Source: Epichloe hybrida | Taxonomy: Eukaryota; Ascomycota; Sordariomycetes; Hypocreales; Clavicipitaceae | Assembly (NCBI GenBank): GCA_019022495.1 | Contig: JAFEKR010000050.1 | Coordinates: 240,160-304,159, forward strand | Direction: 5' to 3' | Length of the DNA stretch: 64,000 bases | Shown: positions 33,839-44,630 of the stretch, in pieces | How the letters are laid out: each line of letters opens with the position of its first letter | Position numbering within the stretch: position 1 is the stretch's first letter | Program-made: the position numbers and the translations under genes | The notes under the pieces: generated by a model | Databases searched by the model: none | What the model was told of the DNA's origin: nothing | The model's input: the letters and a program-made list of their open reading frames with translations, nothing else

Positions 33839-34693
33839 TGTATACCAGCCACTATCTCTTGTGAATGAAGATGGATATGAGACCCAGCCTTCTCGAATAG
33901 CTGCGTTCAGTGGCAGCCAACGATCAAAAGATGACCCGATCGGGTACCGCGACGATTTATGGTGTTCGTAAGCCCCGGTCAATGACGTGAAAGTAAGAAT
34001 CATCAGCAGTTTTGGGGGAGGGGCGGGGGAGGGGGAAGCACAAGTCGGACACGTTCCATCGGTGGGGAACCGTCGTCGACCACTTGCTGGAAAATCGGCA
34101 AAATTCAGTTGTTGTGGCGCACCGAGCAAGCTGTGTACTTGTGGAATTGCCTCGATCGGCAACCATGTATTACTCCGTGCCCAGAACTGCAGGTCATGAC
34201 ATGGACACTGCGCGGGCTCACAAATGCAATGCAATGCACCCCCCCTGAATCCTTTTTACAAATCTACTTGACGGGGAATTGAGCTAACGAGCTGTTAGTA
34301 AGGAGATAGGATGAGGGAGACGGGGACTAGTATTTAAAAAGTACCTTGTATTACCAGTAACCTATATAGAAACGGATGTATTTTTGTGGCGCTATACTCC
34401 ATGTATTTTCCTTATGGCTCTCTAATAATAGTATTACTCGTAGCTAATCGTAGCTGTCAGAGGAACGAAAACCTGGGGCATATAGATTTGTAAAGTAATT
34501 CAGGGGGGTGCGTTGTAGAGTCCCTGGAACGGGAGTAGGTCGCACCCAATGTAGAAAGAACCATGGTGGTATGACACTCGGGAGAAACCACACGACATCA
34601 TCAGTGTACGTGTATAGGGATATTGTGAAGATTTAAAGTGTGAAAAGGACATTATATACGCAGTACTAGGCTTCAGTAAAATCAATCCATAAT
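33839..34693. other. Intergenic region, no recognised gene
   Basis: Upstream of the GNAT gene and 3' flank of the permease gene. A G-rich tract lies at 34012-34033. Sequence around 34260-34500 is AT-richer, but no terminal repeats or coding content were found. Confidence 0.35.
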
Positions 34694-36389
34694 TTACAGC
34701 AAATACCGATAGCTAGGGTTCAGATCACCGAGCGCAACCTTCTCGTCCTCCGTCAAGTGCTGCGCATCTTTCTCGCCATTTCTGCGGTCATTGTTCGCCT
34801 TCCGGCACCCGAGCGCGTAGATGGCGCACGCGACGATGGAGACGCAGCAGAACCCAATGCAGCAGCTGTACCCGAGACCGTAGTCTGATTTGCCGCCCTT
34901 GTCCTGCTCGAACACGAAAGCGGCTATGATGCCGCCCAGGTTGCCGAAGCCAACCTGCCATGCGCTCCCGACAGCTCGGCGATGGTGACCCCCCAGGTTC
35001 ATGTTGAACCAGCACACGATGATGGGCATGGCCGTGTACGCGCCCATTGCGGCTAGGAAGAGGGCCGCGTACTGCAAATTGGTGTTGTCGTTGACGGCGC
35101 GGAGGATGGCGAAGCCAGCAATGGCGACGCACACGGAGAAGATGGCGAAGAGCGCGCGGTGCCGGACCTTGTCTGAGATGAAGGCGACGAGCATGGAGAA
35201 CCCAAAGGCGACGGCCCACGGCGGCACGCTTCGCAGCTGCGTCTGAGTCGGACTGTAGCCATAGGTGCTGATGATGCTCGGCGCGAAGTAGGCGTAGCCG
35301 TAGGCCGGGACGATGAGGCCGAGGTACATGAAGCCGCCGACGATGACTTTGTAGTCTTTGAAGACGTTGCCGACGTCGCGGGGGGTGATTCTGCGCTCGA
35401 TCCCGGCTCTTCCCTGGTCGAGACGCAGCTTGGCGGCGACATATTGACGTTCATCCTCCCGGAGCCACTTTGCCTGTTCTGGGAAGTTGGGCAGCCAGAA
35501 GTAGAAGAAGAAGCTGACCAGCACAGTGAGGCCCCCCTCGAGGATGAAGATCCAGCGCCAGCCGCTGTATCCTCGCAGACCGCCCATTTTGCCTATGGCC
35601 GCGGCAAGGAGTCCACCAAAGGCGCCTGCGAGAGTCGTGCTGTTGAAAAAGAAGGAATATCGTCGTTGGGCTTCATGTCGACGATACCACATGCCGATGA
35701 GGTAAAAGGCTGGGTATTGCCACATCCTGTGTTGGTTTCATTTCGATATTCTTGCCTTCGTGTGGACAACATGTTGACAGGAGAGCGGGGAGGTAGTCTC
35801 ACCTCCTGGAAACATGCCCGTTTCGAACAGGCCGAGGAAAAATCGAGCCGTCAGTAACCCAGCGTAGTTCTGGACGACTCCTTGCAGCATCGTGGTCAGC
35901 CCGAACAGGAACATGTTGAGCGACAGCCATGTAGAGGGCTTGAATTTCTTGAGGAGAATATTCGACGGGATCTCGAAAAGAACGTAGGGCACGAAGAAGA
36001 TGACAATGGCCGTGTTGAACCTCGAAGGCGGGTTCAGCATGTCAAGGTCTTCTCGTAAATGGTAGATTTTTGCGTTGGCAATGTTGACTCTATCTGTTTG
36101 CGAAGCCGTGATAAGCAACACTCATTCGAGGGGTGGTTTCTAGTCTCAAGGTTCCAGAAGGATAATTTCAAACTGGTCTATCGGGATTTTTCAGAATCTT
36201 ACCAAGGAATGCAAGCAAGTACATGATGCAGAGAAAGGGCAGTACATGGAGATCAATCTTCATCATCAGACGCTTGTCTGTGGTATGGGCTGGGCATTTG
36301 ACGTCAATCTCTTCGTCTGTGTGCTCCAAGGCATCGCTTTGCGGCTGTTGAAGGGAATTGCTCCCCTTCTCATGGGCATTGTCTGCCAT
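34694..36389 (-). CDS. MFS permease, nicotinate/allantoate (Tna1/Dal5) family
   Basis: Exons (minus) are 36389-36203, 36093-35803 and 35709-34694, giving 497 aa. The joints produce the expected family text: YLLAFLDRVNIANAKI at exon 1/2 and FETGMFPGAFYLIGMWYRRHEAQRRYSFFF at exon 2/3. Exon 3 has GWRWIFILEGGLTVLVSFFFYFWLPNFPEQAKWL and later helices ending in a hydrophilic tail. This is the anion:cation symporter branch of MFS, which takes up small organic anions such as nicotinate, allantoate or pantothenate across the plasma membrane. About twelve hydrophobic segments can be counted. The substrate is inferred at family level only. Divergent from the uncharacterised gene at 37312. Confidence 0.88.
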
Positions 36390-36506
36390 GGTGACAGCAA
36401 ATTGGTTCGCAATCCGGAGCAGGTGTGTGCGTGGAAGAAGCTTCCTCGTGCGCTTTCGGTGTTTGCGCGAAGAGATGAACGGAGTCATGCACGCACTTCA
36501 AGAGTA

Positions 36507-36543
<37 letters not shown>

Positions 36544-37311
36544 ACAAGGCCGTCGGACAGGTCGGGCCGGAGATTAAAGAGAGCCAGCCCAGTGGCGCAC
36601 GGGCACGCCGACGGAAGTTTGCAAGGTTCTGGGCAGGTGGCAAGCGGCTGTAACCCCGCATTCATGCGAAGGCATCCCGGATGTACATGTACAAGGTACA
36701 AGGGATGGCTCATGGGATGATAAACGCACCAATAAGAGGGGGGGGCATTATGTAAGGGCATGCATCTCCGCCGGTAATCCACATTGCCCACCACCATCGG
36801 CCATTTATTGGCTCAAGCAAGATAATTCCGACTGCAACATACATACGTCGACGCCGGATCGATGCCTCCTGGTTTCGACGTCGTTCAACCCACAGACAGC
36901 GAGGCGGCAGCCCCTTGAACCCTCAATTTTCAAATCGTATTTATAACGGATTACAAGAACACGGATTCCCGGCCACATGCCGCATACCTTCCCTTCGTTT
37001 GCCAACCATGGCGGTTGCAGCCGTCGACAAACCGCCATGTTGCTCAGAGATCATGGGCAGGGAACCTGTCACCGCTGAGCCAGAACATCAATGAGATCGG
37101 CAGTCCCACCCTTCCGTTTGTGCCGTGGGCTTGCTGCTTTAAAATCACGCCGACGTCGAGCGAGTCCTGCGCGTGAAAGTTGTAGAGCTCTTGATATCCA
37201 AAAGTCCGTGCGAAACAACCACCACCAACCATTTCGAACAGAGATTAGGACCAATTGCTCTGTTATTTACGTGGCAAAGTGGGTGGGTGAGATTGCTTCC
37301 CAATTCGCATC
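36390..37311. other. Divergent intergenic region with (CCAG)n
   Basis: A (CCAG)9-type microsatellite lies at 36508-36543, about 120 bp upstream of the permease start. The rest is unique sequence; no gene seen. Confidence 0.45.
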
Positions 37312-39016
37312 ATGAACACTCATTTGAGTCATTTCCACCCGGTCTCCGATTCAGCGGCAGTTGTGCCTCAGCCTTACTCTCAATGCCAGCCCCAGCGTCC
37401 ACCTCTGCCGTCGCTCGATGGCGACTACGATGCTTTGGTCGGTAATTGGAGCTTTTGCAATGCCAATTCTTACAGCCTGTGCGATCCACCGCCCGGCCAT
37501 GTCGGACTCGGCATCTTCCAGGGGTTGACTACCGCTACCGCCCAGGACAAGCATATGCCGAAACTTGGGACAGCTTGTTCCCCGAGTAGTTGCGCGTGAG
37601 TTGAAACGGATGAATCGCGTGGAAAAGTGTTCCAGGAAGCTTCCATGTACGTAACTATAACTAACCTCTGCAGCGGCGACGTGGAATTTTTTTTTCATAA
37701 CCAAGTGCTTGCACCATCAGAGCATCCTCCTATTGCATTCACGCCCTCGACGCATGAGCGCCGTCCGAGAGTGTGTTGTGGCCTGTACCAGCATGATCTG
37801 GACCCTTCATCTCCGAGTTCAAATGTCAAGCCCATGTTTCTCCCAGATCACCATGACGGTCGAGGCCCTAAACGCCAGAAATGTAACATTGACTATGCAA
37901 TCGAACGGTCCCACCTCGCAGACAATAAGCGCATAACCGGAACACCGGGAAACGCGGATGCCTCAAATGGCACCAGCTCCCAGACAGAAATTCTGGCCCT
38001 GGCAAACGAGGAACCCCCAACGAGAAAGTTCCGAAACTTGTTCGGTGCCGCGGGAAACGCGCAAGCGGCACTAGACCAATTCGTCCGCCTGCACAGGAAG
38101 CCCATCAAAGACTGTTCATTTCCTACCACCGACGAATCGTTCCCCACAGGCCAAGACGAAACAATCAGTTGCGTGAAGCAAGTATTCGACGCAATGTGTG
38201 ACTGGTCGTATATACTAGAATGGAGGGCGACCCTACCCAGACAGCAGAGGGCCACGATTGTCTCGCAAATGCTGACTTCAAGAGAAAATCCGGAATCTCC
38301 ATCGTCACAGCAGACCACCAATCCAGCCGACGAGTTCCAGCCGACACTTGGAGAACTGGCCGATGTGCTGCCCCCCGTGGAAGAGCAGCAGAAGAGGGTT
38401 CTGAGCCAAGTGCCGAGTGATCAGACGATGGAGTGGATATCGTGGGCAATCGTGGTAAGTCTCGAACTCATCAACCGAGAAGAAGGAGGGGGGGGTGGGA
38501 TAAATCAATGAAGATGCAGTCTGCGATCCAGTCTTCAAAAAAATTGCCTGTTGACGCTACTTTGATTCCGAGCAGGACGCCGCTATTCAATCGCAGCAGG
38601 GCCACACCCAGCTTCCATACTGGTGCGGATCAGGCGGCGGCTAGGAGCCGTACGATACATTCCGCGACCGAATGGATGCGATATGCTTTGTTCTACGGGT
38701 CAGTATTGAGCTTATGCGCACATGCTCCTAGGTCAATCTAGCCACTGCGTGCTCTGAGCACCATTTACTGACTGGGGGTGCTTGCTCCCTCTGTCTAGCG
38801 CTCCAAACAACTCGTCAAGTCGCTGCTCTGTGCCGGCAACGGATGGCAGATTCGCATTGCGAACAGCCCGTATAAGGAATTTCGGGTAAGCGGTACATAG
38901 GCAAGTATACCTTTTATAAAGCTTGTTCTAATGTGCGGCAGACGAAACTTGGTAATCTCAGGGCAAACTCGGTCAAACGTCTTCGTCTACGCCGTCTTGC
39001 GCGGGAGGTTGAGTGA
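37312..39016 (+). CDS. Uncharacterised five-exon protein
   Basis: Predicted exons are 37312-37595, 37674-38454, 38645-38698, 38799-38885 and 38942-39016 (426 aa). Introns use GTGAGT, GTAAGT, GTCAGT and GTAAGC donors; intron 1 has a CTAAC branch motif. The protein has a Pro/Ser-rich N-terminus, a short basic motif GRGPKRQKCN that could be nuclear-targeting, and a C-terminal block (EPYDTFRDRMDAICFVLRRSKQLVKSLLCAGNGWQIRIANSPYKEFRTKLGNLRANS) built over the last three exons. That block resembles fungus-specific C-terminal regions I have seen but cannot name. Intron 2 is ambiguous: an acceptor at 38575 would add about 22 codons but then meets an in-frame TAG at 38642. Using the CTAG at 38641-38644 as the acceptor avoids it. 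Confidence 0.55.
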
Positions 39017-39355
39017 GGAGCACGAATGGTACGACTTGAACCTGCGAAATGACTTGCCCGGATCTGACAGGTCAATTCTGTATTGTATCGCTTTTAGAGA
39101 GCCAAAGCTAGCGTTGGTAAAACTCATTTTACCAAACCACAAATACTCACATTACCACATTCTGTGTTCAGCTTAGCAAATTTGGTCTTCTTTTTATTTG
39201 ATTTAGACCAAAGTGTCACATCCGAGACTGACTTAGGTGGAACAAAGCGAAACATCTTCTCAACCCACTGATGCGCGCACAACTCCAGAAGACATCGTCG
39301 TGAACGTAAGCTGTTATGTATAGTGCGGCACGGACAGTCTCGTCGTTACTTCTTG
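39017..39355. other. Convergent intergenic spacer
   Basis: Between the 3' ends of the uncharacterised gene and the carboxypeptidase-like gene. No feature recognised. Confidence 0.35.
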
Positions 39356-40871
39356 TCACTCGGACCACTCGCCCTTAATCCAGCGGTTGACAAAGTCAAG
39401 CGAACCTTCTGGCTGGTCATAGGGCACCAAGTGTCCCGCCTGGAGGACGCGAAGGAAAGCAAATCCGTTGGCGTGTTTGATAGTACCGTAAGACTTGCCC
39501 GAAGCAGCATTCAGCTCCGTGACATTGGCACTGTTGAAGGCATCCTGACCCTCCCACTCTAGAGCGTTGGTCCAAGCCTGGTTTCCAAGCCAGTTGCAAA
39601 CGTAATCACAGTCGCCGGCATAGATGAGAACAGGAATCTCGACCAAAAGACCCGGGACGTACTTTTCAATGGGCAGGAACCAGTCACCGGCTTCCATGAA
39701 GGCATCTGTTATCCGGTCGTTGCATATTTCAAACCTCTCGACCTCGACACCAAGAGCCTGCATGACTTCCGGTTTGTTCAGCCAACTTTCAATCCAGTTC
39801 AGTTCTTTATAGCGATGGCGTCCGCCGTCGCACTTCTTGCGAATGTCATATACATTCAGACCCGCGTTTTGAGCCGAGATAACCATTAGTCTTTCGCATG
39901 TTTCGCGCGCTGTGAAGCATTCGTTCTCATCGTCGTGGTAGCAAGCCTTTATACTGCGCTGGCATTGAGGGAGCCCTTTTTTTCATAGATTCGCAGGTCG
40001 TCTCGTTGAGAACTGCAGGTAGGCCGCCCCGTCCACAACCCATTGGCTCGTAGGCGGCGTATTGGATATACGGGTTGGTAAGGCCATTGCCAATCAGAAC
40101 GCTCTTGAGATTAATATTTCGGTTTTTGTGGGAGAGGATTTCGGCAGCAAAGATGGGAATGTAATGGCCCGCGTACGAATCACCGGAAATATGAAATTCC
40201 TGTTTAGAATACTCTGGGAACTGCTTAAAGAAGAGAGTCATTAGGGCGTAGACATCCTTGGCGGCAGCAGCGGTCGTAAATACGTCACTGCTGCTGTAAG
40301 AGAAGCCAGTGTTGACGGGCTGGTCGAGGAAAATGACGGACGCATTACTGTTCCAGGAGAATTCGTTGCGCACCAAACTGTCCATTCTCGTCGATGTGAG
40401 ACGGACCCGGACCCCATGAACAGACCGATCATGGAGGAGCATCCCGGACCGCCCGAGAGCCATAGCAAGACGGGTCGTTCTTGGGATCGTTGCGAGACTC
40501 GAAAAACCCTGCCCAAAAGTGTCAATACAAAGAACTGCATGACGCCATTCATGCCATTGACATGGTCCGGGTAGCTCACAGTAGAACAGATGCTTGTCTC
40601 TTGAATTGTCGTCGAGGTAACCGCTGTATTGTTTGACCTTGTCCACTCCGAGGCTGGAAGGGTCAACCTTGGTGGCACGAAGAGCGTAGCTGGCAAGGTC
40701 ACCACCAAAGCGCTTGGCTACTTTTACTTCAGAGCCTTGTATAACATGGTTCCAATCGCTATCGGGCTCGCGGAAAGATTGCCTGAGCGGAGGGACAGCG
40801 TTGTTGGCTGGACTGGGCAGAGCTGATGGCACCGAGGCCAATGCCAGCAGGAAGGCAGACCAGAATTGCAT
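39356..40871 (-). pseudogene. Carboxypeptidase Y-like serine carboxypeptidase, four frameshifts
   Basis: A vacuolar/secreted S10 peptidase is readable from ATG 40871 (signal peptide [20 protein letters not shown], then a propeptide) to a stop at 39356. One intron (GTGAGC...GGGCAG, 71 nt, about 40590-40520) fits. Family marks are [42 protein letters not shown], the active-site serine segment [28 protein letters not shown] (Asp) and LQAGHLVPYDQPE (His). They lie in different frames. Single-base changes are needed near 40471-40475 (one base short), 40405-40416 (one extra), 40372-40378 (one extra) and in a T7 run at 39977-39983 (one extra). All fall in short homopolymers, so sequencing error is an alternative to pseudogenisation. 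No RIP-type stops occur. Confidence 0.85.
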
Positions 40872-41179
40872 CGTGTCTTGTTTGGGCTGCAGCCAAGCGG
40901 CAATGGCCTAATAAAAGAAGGCGATGTCTGTGGGGTGTTGTTTGGAAATGCGTGATGCAAAGACTCCAAAATCGATAAGAGTCGAGCTTTTCTCTCTTTT
41001 CTCTCTTTCTTTTTCTTTTAAACAGAGGTATTACACGGACTGGCATACACTCAGGTTGGCACATAGTAAATGTTGGCTCTAACAAAGTTTTTCTTGTATC
41101 CAGGGTGGAGCCTTATAACTAGTAAAATAGCATATGCCAAGCATTGCTAGATTGTAGGACCTATAGCCTCTATAGCTCC

Positions 41180-41282
41180 TTGACTTGCTTGACCGATTGA
41201 CTGCCTGATTGATTGACCGATTGACTGACTGATTGACTGACTGATTGACTGATTGACTGACTGACTGACTGACTGACTGACT
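41180..41282. repeat. (TTGACTGA)n-type tandem repeat
   Basis: Imperfect units of TTGACTGA and GACT are repeated across about 100 bp. Confidence 0.85.
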
Positions 41283-41341
41283 ATAAGTGTGTATTCGCAC
41301 TAATACACTGTGGTCTTTAGCATATGCTTAGCATACACATA

Positions 41342-41452
41342 CAGTCTAACCCCTATTTGTTTTTACACGAGGTACATAACTGGGGAAGAGCTAACAGTAG
41401 CTGCCTTACGTAGGGCTCATAGTTGTTGTAAAATCATTTAGGGGTTAGACTG
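41342..41452. mobile_element. TA-flanked MITE (Tc1/mariner-like)
   Basis: A 111-bp non-coding element begins CAGTCTAACCCCTA and ends with its inverse TAGGGGTTAGACTG. The inverted repeats extend to about 26 bp with two or three mismatches (up to TTTTACA). TA stands directly on both sides (41340-41341, 41453-41454), as expected for Tc1/mariner/pogo-type insertion. It has no coding capacity and would need a transposase in trans. Confidence 0.75.
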
Positions 41453-41654
41453 TACTATGCCTGACTCATGAAGTGGTAGGTAGCCAATTTCGAGAATATA
41501 CCCATTACCTAGCACCACCCGATATGATTCGTATCGCCTTCATCTTGTACAAGATCCTTATGGCTGCCCGAACTTTTCGCCATCATAGGCGCAGGGAAAG
41601 CTTCGGGTTCCGCCTGGGCTAACAATTATCCACTTCCGTTCTCTTTACTTACTG

Positions 41655-41815
41655 ATGATTTAACTGATTTAACGATTTAACTAACTGACTAACCGACTGA
41701 CTGGCTGACGATTTGACCGATTCGACTGATTTGACTGATCTGACCGATTCGACTGATTCGACTGATTTGACGATTTGACGATTTGACGATTTGACTGACT
41801 GACCGACCGACGATT
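41655..41815. repeat. TTTGACTGA/TTTGACGA degenerate tandem repeat
   Basis: Related to 41180-41282; units of 8-10 bp built on TTTGAC or TTCGAC with variable tails. Confidence 0.75.
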
Positions 41816-42447
41816 CAACTGATATCTTCAAACGTTCAAGCTTTTCTATTCCCTCCGGAGGCCCTGCCAGGGGCCTCCTCGTCGTTGCCCCCCCCAAAAA
41901 GCAGAGAGGTAGAGAGAAATCTCTTAATCGGTGGCTAAAGAGTATTTCGCGTCAATCTAATTATAAGAGACATCTCAGGACAACCTCATTTTAATAAAGG
42001 GAAAGCGGGAAGCTACGCTCCACCCTCTTGCCTTCGCCTTGCACGCAAAACGCAGGCAAAGCTCTACTTTCCCTTAATCATTGCCTCGATCGGTCTCGGG
42101 CTTCCAATGACAGCCCGTTTAGAGTGGACACTAGAAGGTCTGTGGGCGCGCCACGTGACTAACAGGGGCCACGTGCCCTCTGCGCGGTTGTTTGGATGTG
42201 GGGCCCGCGCTTTTGCCGGGCCACATTTGCATATCATGCTTGTTCCAACATCAACATATCATGAGCACACCAGACCATGCCGGACACAATGATGCGAATT
42301 GGTTCAAAGCGGAGTGGAACACAATGCACGGTATTATTCGTTATATTTTTTTATTCTATTTCTTTTTTTTTTTTTTCAAAAGATCAAAAGGCAGCGCTAT
42401 CTATCATGTGTTGAAATGATCGTCTCAATGTTGAAGTAATTGAGAAG

Positions 42448-44139
42448 TCAACCCGAGTCTCCAACATGGCCACCGCCTGACGCCCTCTTTCCCAGCGGTC
42501 GCTTATAGAAACGGCTTCGTTCCCAGCCGTCCATTTCGTCAACAAAAGTCTCCTGCACGAGCTCGTAGCCGCCAATCCTGGGGAGAATGACGGCCCAGAT
42601 GAGCCAATAGACGCCCCCGGCGAGGAGGACGCCGAACCCGACGACGCAGTGGATCCAGTAGGGCAGGGTCTCGTAGACGCCCTTCTGGCCGTCCTCGGGG
42701 GGCACGAACGGGGCCACGACGAGGTAGATGTTGCTGAGGAGGAAGAAGACGGCGACGGGGAGCGTGGCCCTGAGGGGGGGGTTCCAGCGCCGCTCGGCGC
42801 GGCGGCGGTGCAGGTGGATCAGGGCGCCGGCGACGAAGACGTTGATGACGGCCAGCGGGTAGGAGATGAGGTTGAGGACGAAGTTGTACGCGTCGCCGGC
42901 GGGCGGGGCGAGGATGGTGACGGCGGTGACGAGCCAGTGCTCCAGGAGGCCGGCCAGGGGGGCGTTGAACGGGCGGTTGCTGGCGAGGAGGCCGGAGAGG
43001 GGCAGGACGCCCTCCCGGGCGAGCTCCTGGACCAGGCGGCCCTGGGAGAAGATGACGCTCATGACGTTGCCAAAGGCCGACAGGGCCACGAAGACGGACA
43101 GGGCGCGCTCGGCGGGCTCCCCGAGCATGTTGCGGAAGAGGGAGGCGGCCACCAGCCTCTTGGCGTCGAGCATCTCCTGCCGGGACACGCCGGCAAAGTA
43201 GGCCACGTTGGCGAGCATGTACAGGACCGAGACGGTGCCGACGGCCAGGGGCGCGGCGAACTTGAGGGTGCGGGCGGGGTTCCTGGTCTCGCTGAGGGCG
43301 TAGTTGGCGTTGCTGTAGCCGGCGTAGCTCCAGATGACGTTGTACAGGGCCGTGACGACGCCGTACGCGCTGGCCGTGGTGCCCTCAAACGGCCTGGAGA
43401 AGCCGTCGATGTCGCGGACCCTCTCGAGGTTGACGAGCGGCGAGACGATGATGACGACGACGACGAGCACCTTGACGATGCCCAGCGCGTTCTGCAGCCG
43501 GATCCCCCACCGCAGGGCCGTCCCGTGGATGAGGAAGGCCGCGGTGATGCAGGCGAGGGCGACGGCTCGCTGGTTCCACCTCGTCACGTCCACCTGCGCC
43601 GCGTGCAGCACGTACTCGCCGAAGATGACCGAGTTGCCGGCGGCCCAGCCCAGCAGGACGACGTAGCCCGCGTACAGGCAGGTGGTGAGGAGCCTGGGCC
43701 GGCGGTACACGAACTCGAGGTAGTTCTTCTCGCCGCCGTTCCGGGGCAGCCCCGTCCCGAACTCCATGTACACGGCCGTGCCGGCGGCCGCGATGAGCAT
43801 GCCCGCGAGCCAGACGACGAGCGACAGGCCCGGGGAGCCGCACTGCGCGAGGATCGTGGCGGGCGTGGCGAAGATGCCCGTGCCGATGATGCGGTTGAAG
43901 ATGAGGAGCGACGCCGAGGGGATGCCCAACTCCCGCTTGTTCTCGCGGGCCGTCTCGAGCCGCTCGATTCGGCCTGTTGTTTTGTCATTATCATTGTTGT
44001 CGTCTGTGAGGAGAGGAGAAGAAAAAAAAAAAAAAGTCCAAAACATACCGTTCTCTGTGTCGTCGTGCCCCGAGCCAGCGTCACTACCAGGTTGGACCTC
44101 CTCGGCCTTTGAAGCCCGCGCACCAAAAACTTTGTCCAT
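42448..44139 (-). CDS. Amino-acid permease, LAT/methionine-permease type
   Basis: Exons (minus) 44139-44049 and 44003-42448 give 548 aa. The intron (GTATGT, T-rich tract, CTCACAG) removes the apparent poly-Phe stretch seen if left unspliced. The first membrane segment has the APC-superfamily signature LLIFNRIIGTGIFATPATILAQCGSPGLSLVVWLAG. Later features are GTGLPRNGGEKNYLEFVYRRPR, VIWSYAGYSNANYALSETRNPARTLKFA and FGNVMSVIFSQGRLVQELAREGVLP. These are characteristic of fungal high-affinity methionine (Mup1-like) and related LAT permeases. About twelve membrane segments; plasma membrane. Third positions are strongly G/C, giving higher GC than neighbours and a 487-codon antisense shadow frame. 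Substrate is an inference from family resemblance. Confidence 0.88.
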   Translation of the reverse strand: MDKVFGARASKAEEVQPGSDAGSGHDDTENGMFWTFFFFSSPLLTDDNNDNDKTTGRIERLETARENKRELGIPSASLLIFNRIIGTGIFATPATILAQCGSPGLSLVVWLAGMLIAAAGTAVYMEFGTGLPRNGGEKNYLEFVYRRPRLLTTCLYAGYVVLLGWAAGNSVIFGEYVLHAAQVDVTRWNQRAVALACITAAFLIHGTALRWGIRLQNALGIVKVLVVVVIIVSPLVNLERVRDIDGFSRPFEGTTASAYGVVTALYNVIWSYAGYSNANYALSETRNPARTLKFAAPLAVGTVSVLYMLANVAYFAGVSRQEMLDAKRLVAASLFRNMLGEPAERALSVFVALSAFGNVMSVIFSQGRLVQELAREGVLPLSGLLASNRPFNAPLAGLLEHWLVTAVTILAPPAGDAYNFVLNLISYPLAVINVFVAGALIHLHRRRAERRWNPPLRATLPVAVFFLLSNIYLVVAPFVPPEDGQKGVYETLPYWIHCVVGFGVLLAGGVYWLIWAVILPRIGGYELVQETFVDEMDGWERSRFYKRPLGKRASGGGHVGDSG

Positions 44140-44598
44140 GGCAGCCAGAGATCAAATCGAGCTCACCCTTGTTTTTTTCGAGGAAACAAGAAAAGGAAAA
44201 CCAAAAAAAAAAGGGACATAACTCTCGCTCCTTTAATCCGTATTTAAATCTACCAAGAACCCCCCCCCCAAAAAAAAAACCCTCTCTCAGCCAAACCAAG
44301 CACCTCATCACACTTGATCCAATTGCAGTGGAACCCATCGGGAACCCTTTTTCGCGGGTTTTTTCCCATTAATAACGCTACAAACCCCACCACAAGAGGA
44401 GCTCTTCCCACCGTCCACCGTCTTTGGTTCCCGCCAGCGGGTCTGGAGAATGGTGCCATCGCACCCCTTCGCTGACGTCTTTTCAGAGGCTTGATTGATG
44501 CCCCCTTGGCTCTTACTAACGTCTTACCAACGAAGACGATAACTTGGGCTTGACGGCACCGCTTCGTGAACTCGTAAGGGCAGAAGAACAAAATCGGG

Positions 44599-44630
<32 letters not shown>

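Larger units (their letters stand above)
40872..42447. other. Repeat-rich intergenic region
   Basis: It holds the promoter of the carboxypeptidase-like gene, TTGACTGA-type tandem repeats at 41180-41282 and 41655-41815, a MITE at 41342-41452, and an inverted pair AATAAAGGGAAAG (41992-42006) / CTTTCCCTTAAT (42068-42079). The Ser/Val/Asn/Gln repeat ORFs read here are translations of the tandem repeats. Confidence 0.5.

Noticed and set aside
39927..40871. 314-codon ORF that appears to give an intact carboxypeptidase N-terminal half
   Set aside because: Between about 40,380 and 40,620 it reads through an intron and the wrong frame; the GGPGCSS segment is in another frame.
41079..41300. Ser-Val-Asn-Gln repeat protein
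   Set aside because: Translation of the TTGACTGA tandem repeat.
42649..44112. 487-codon plus-strand ORF
   Set aside because: Antisense shadow of the GC-rich amino-acid permease; Glu/Asp/Gly/Val-rich composition and no domain.
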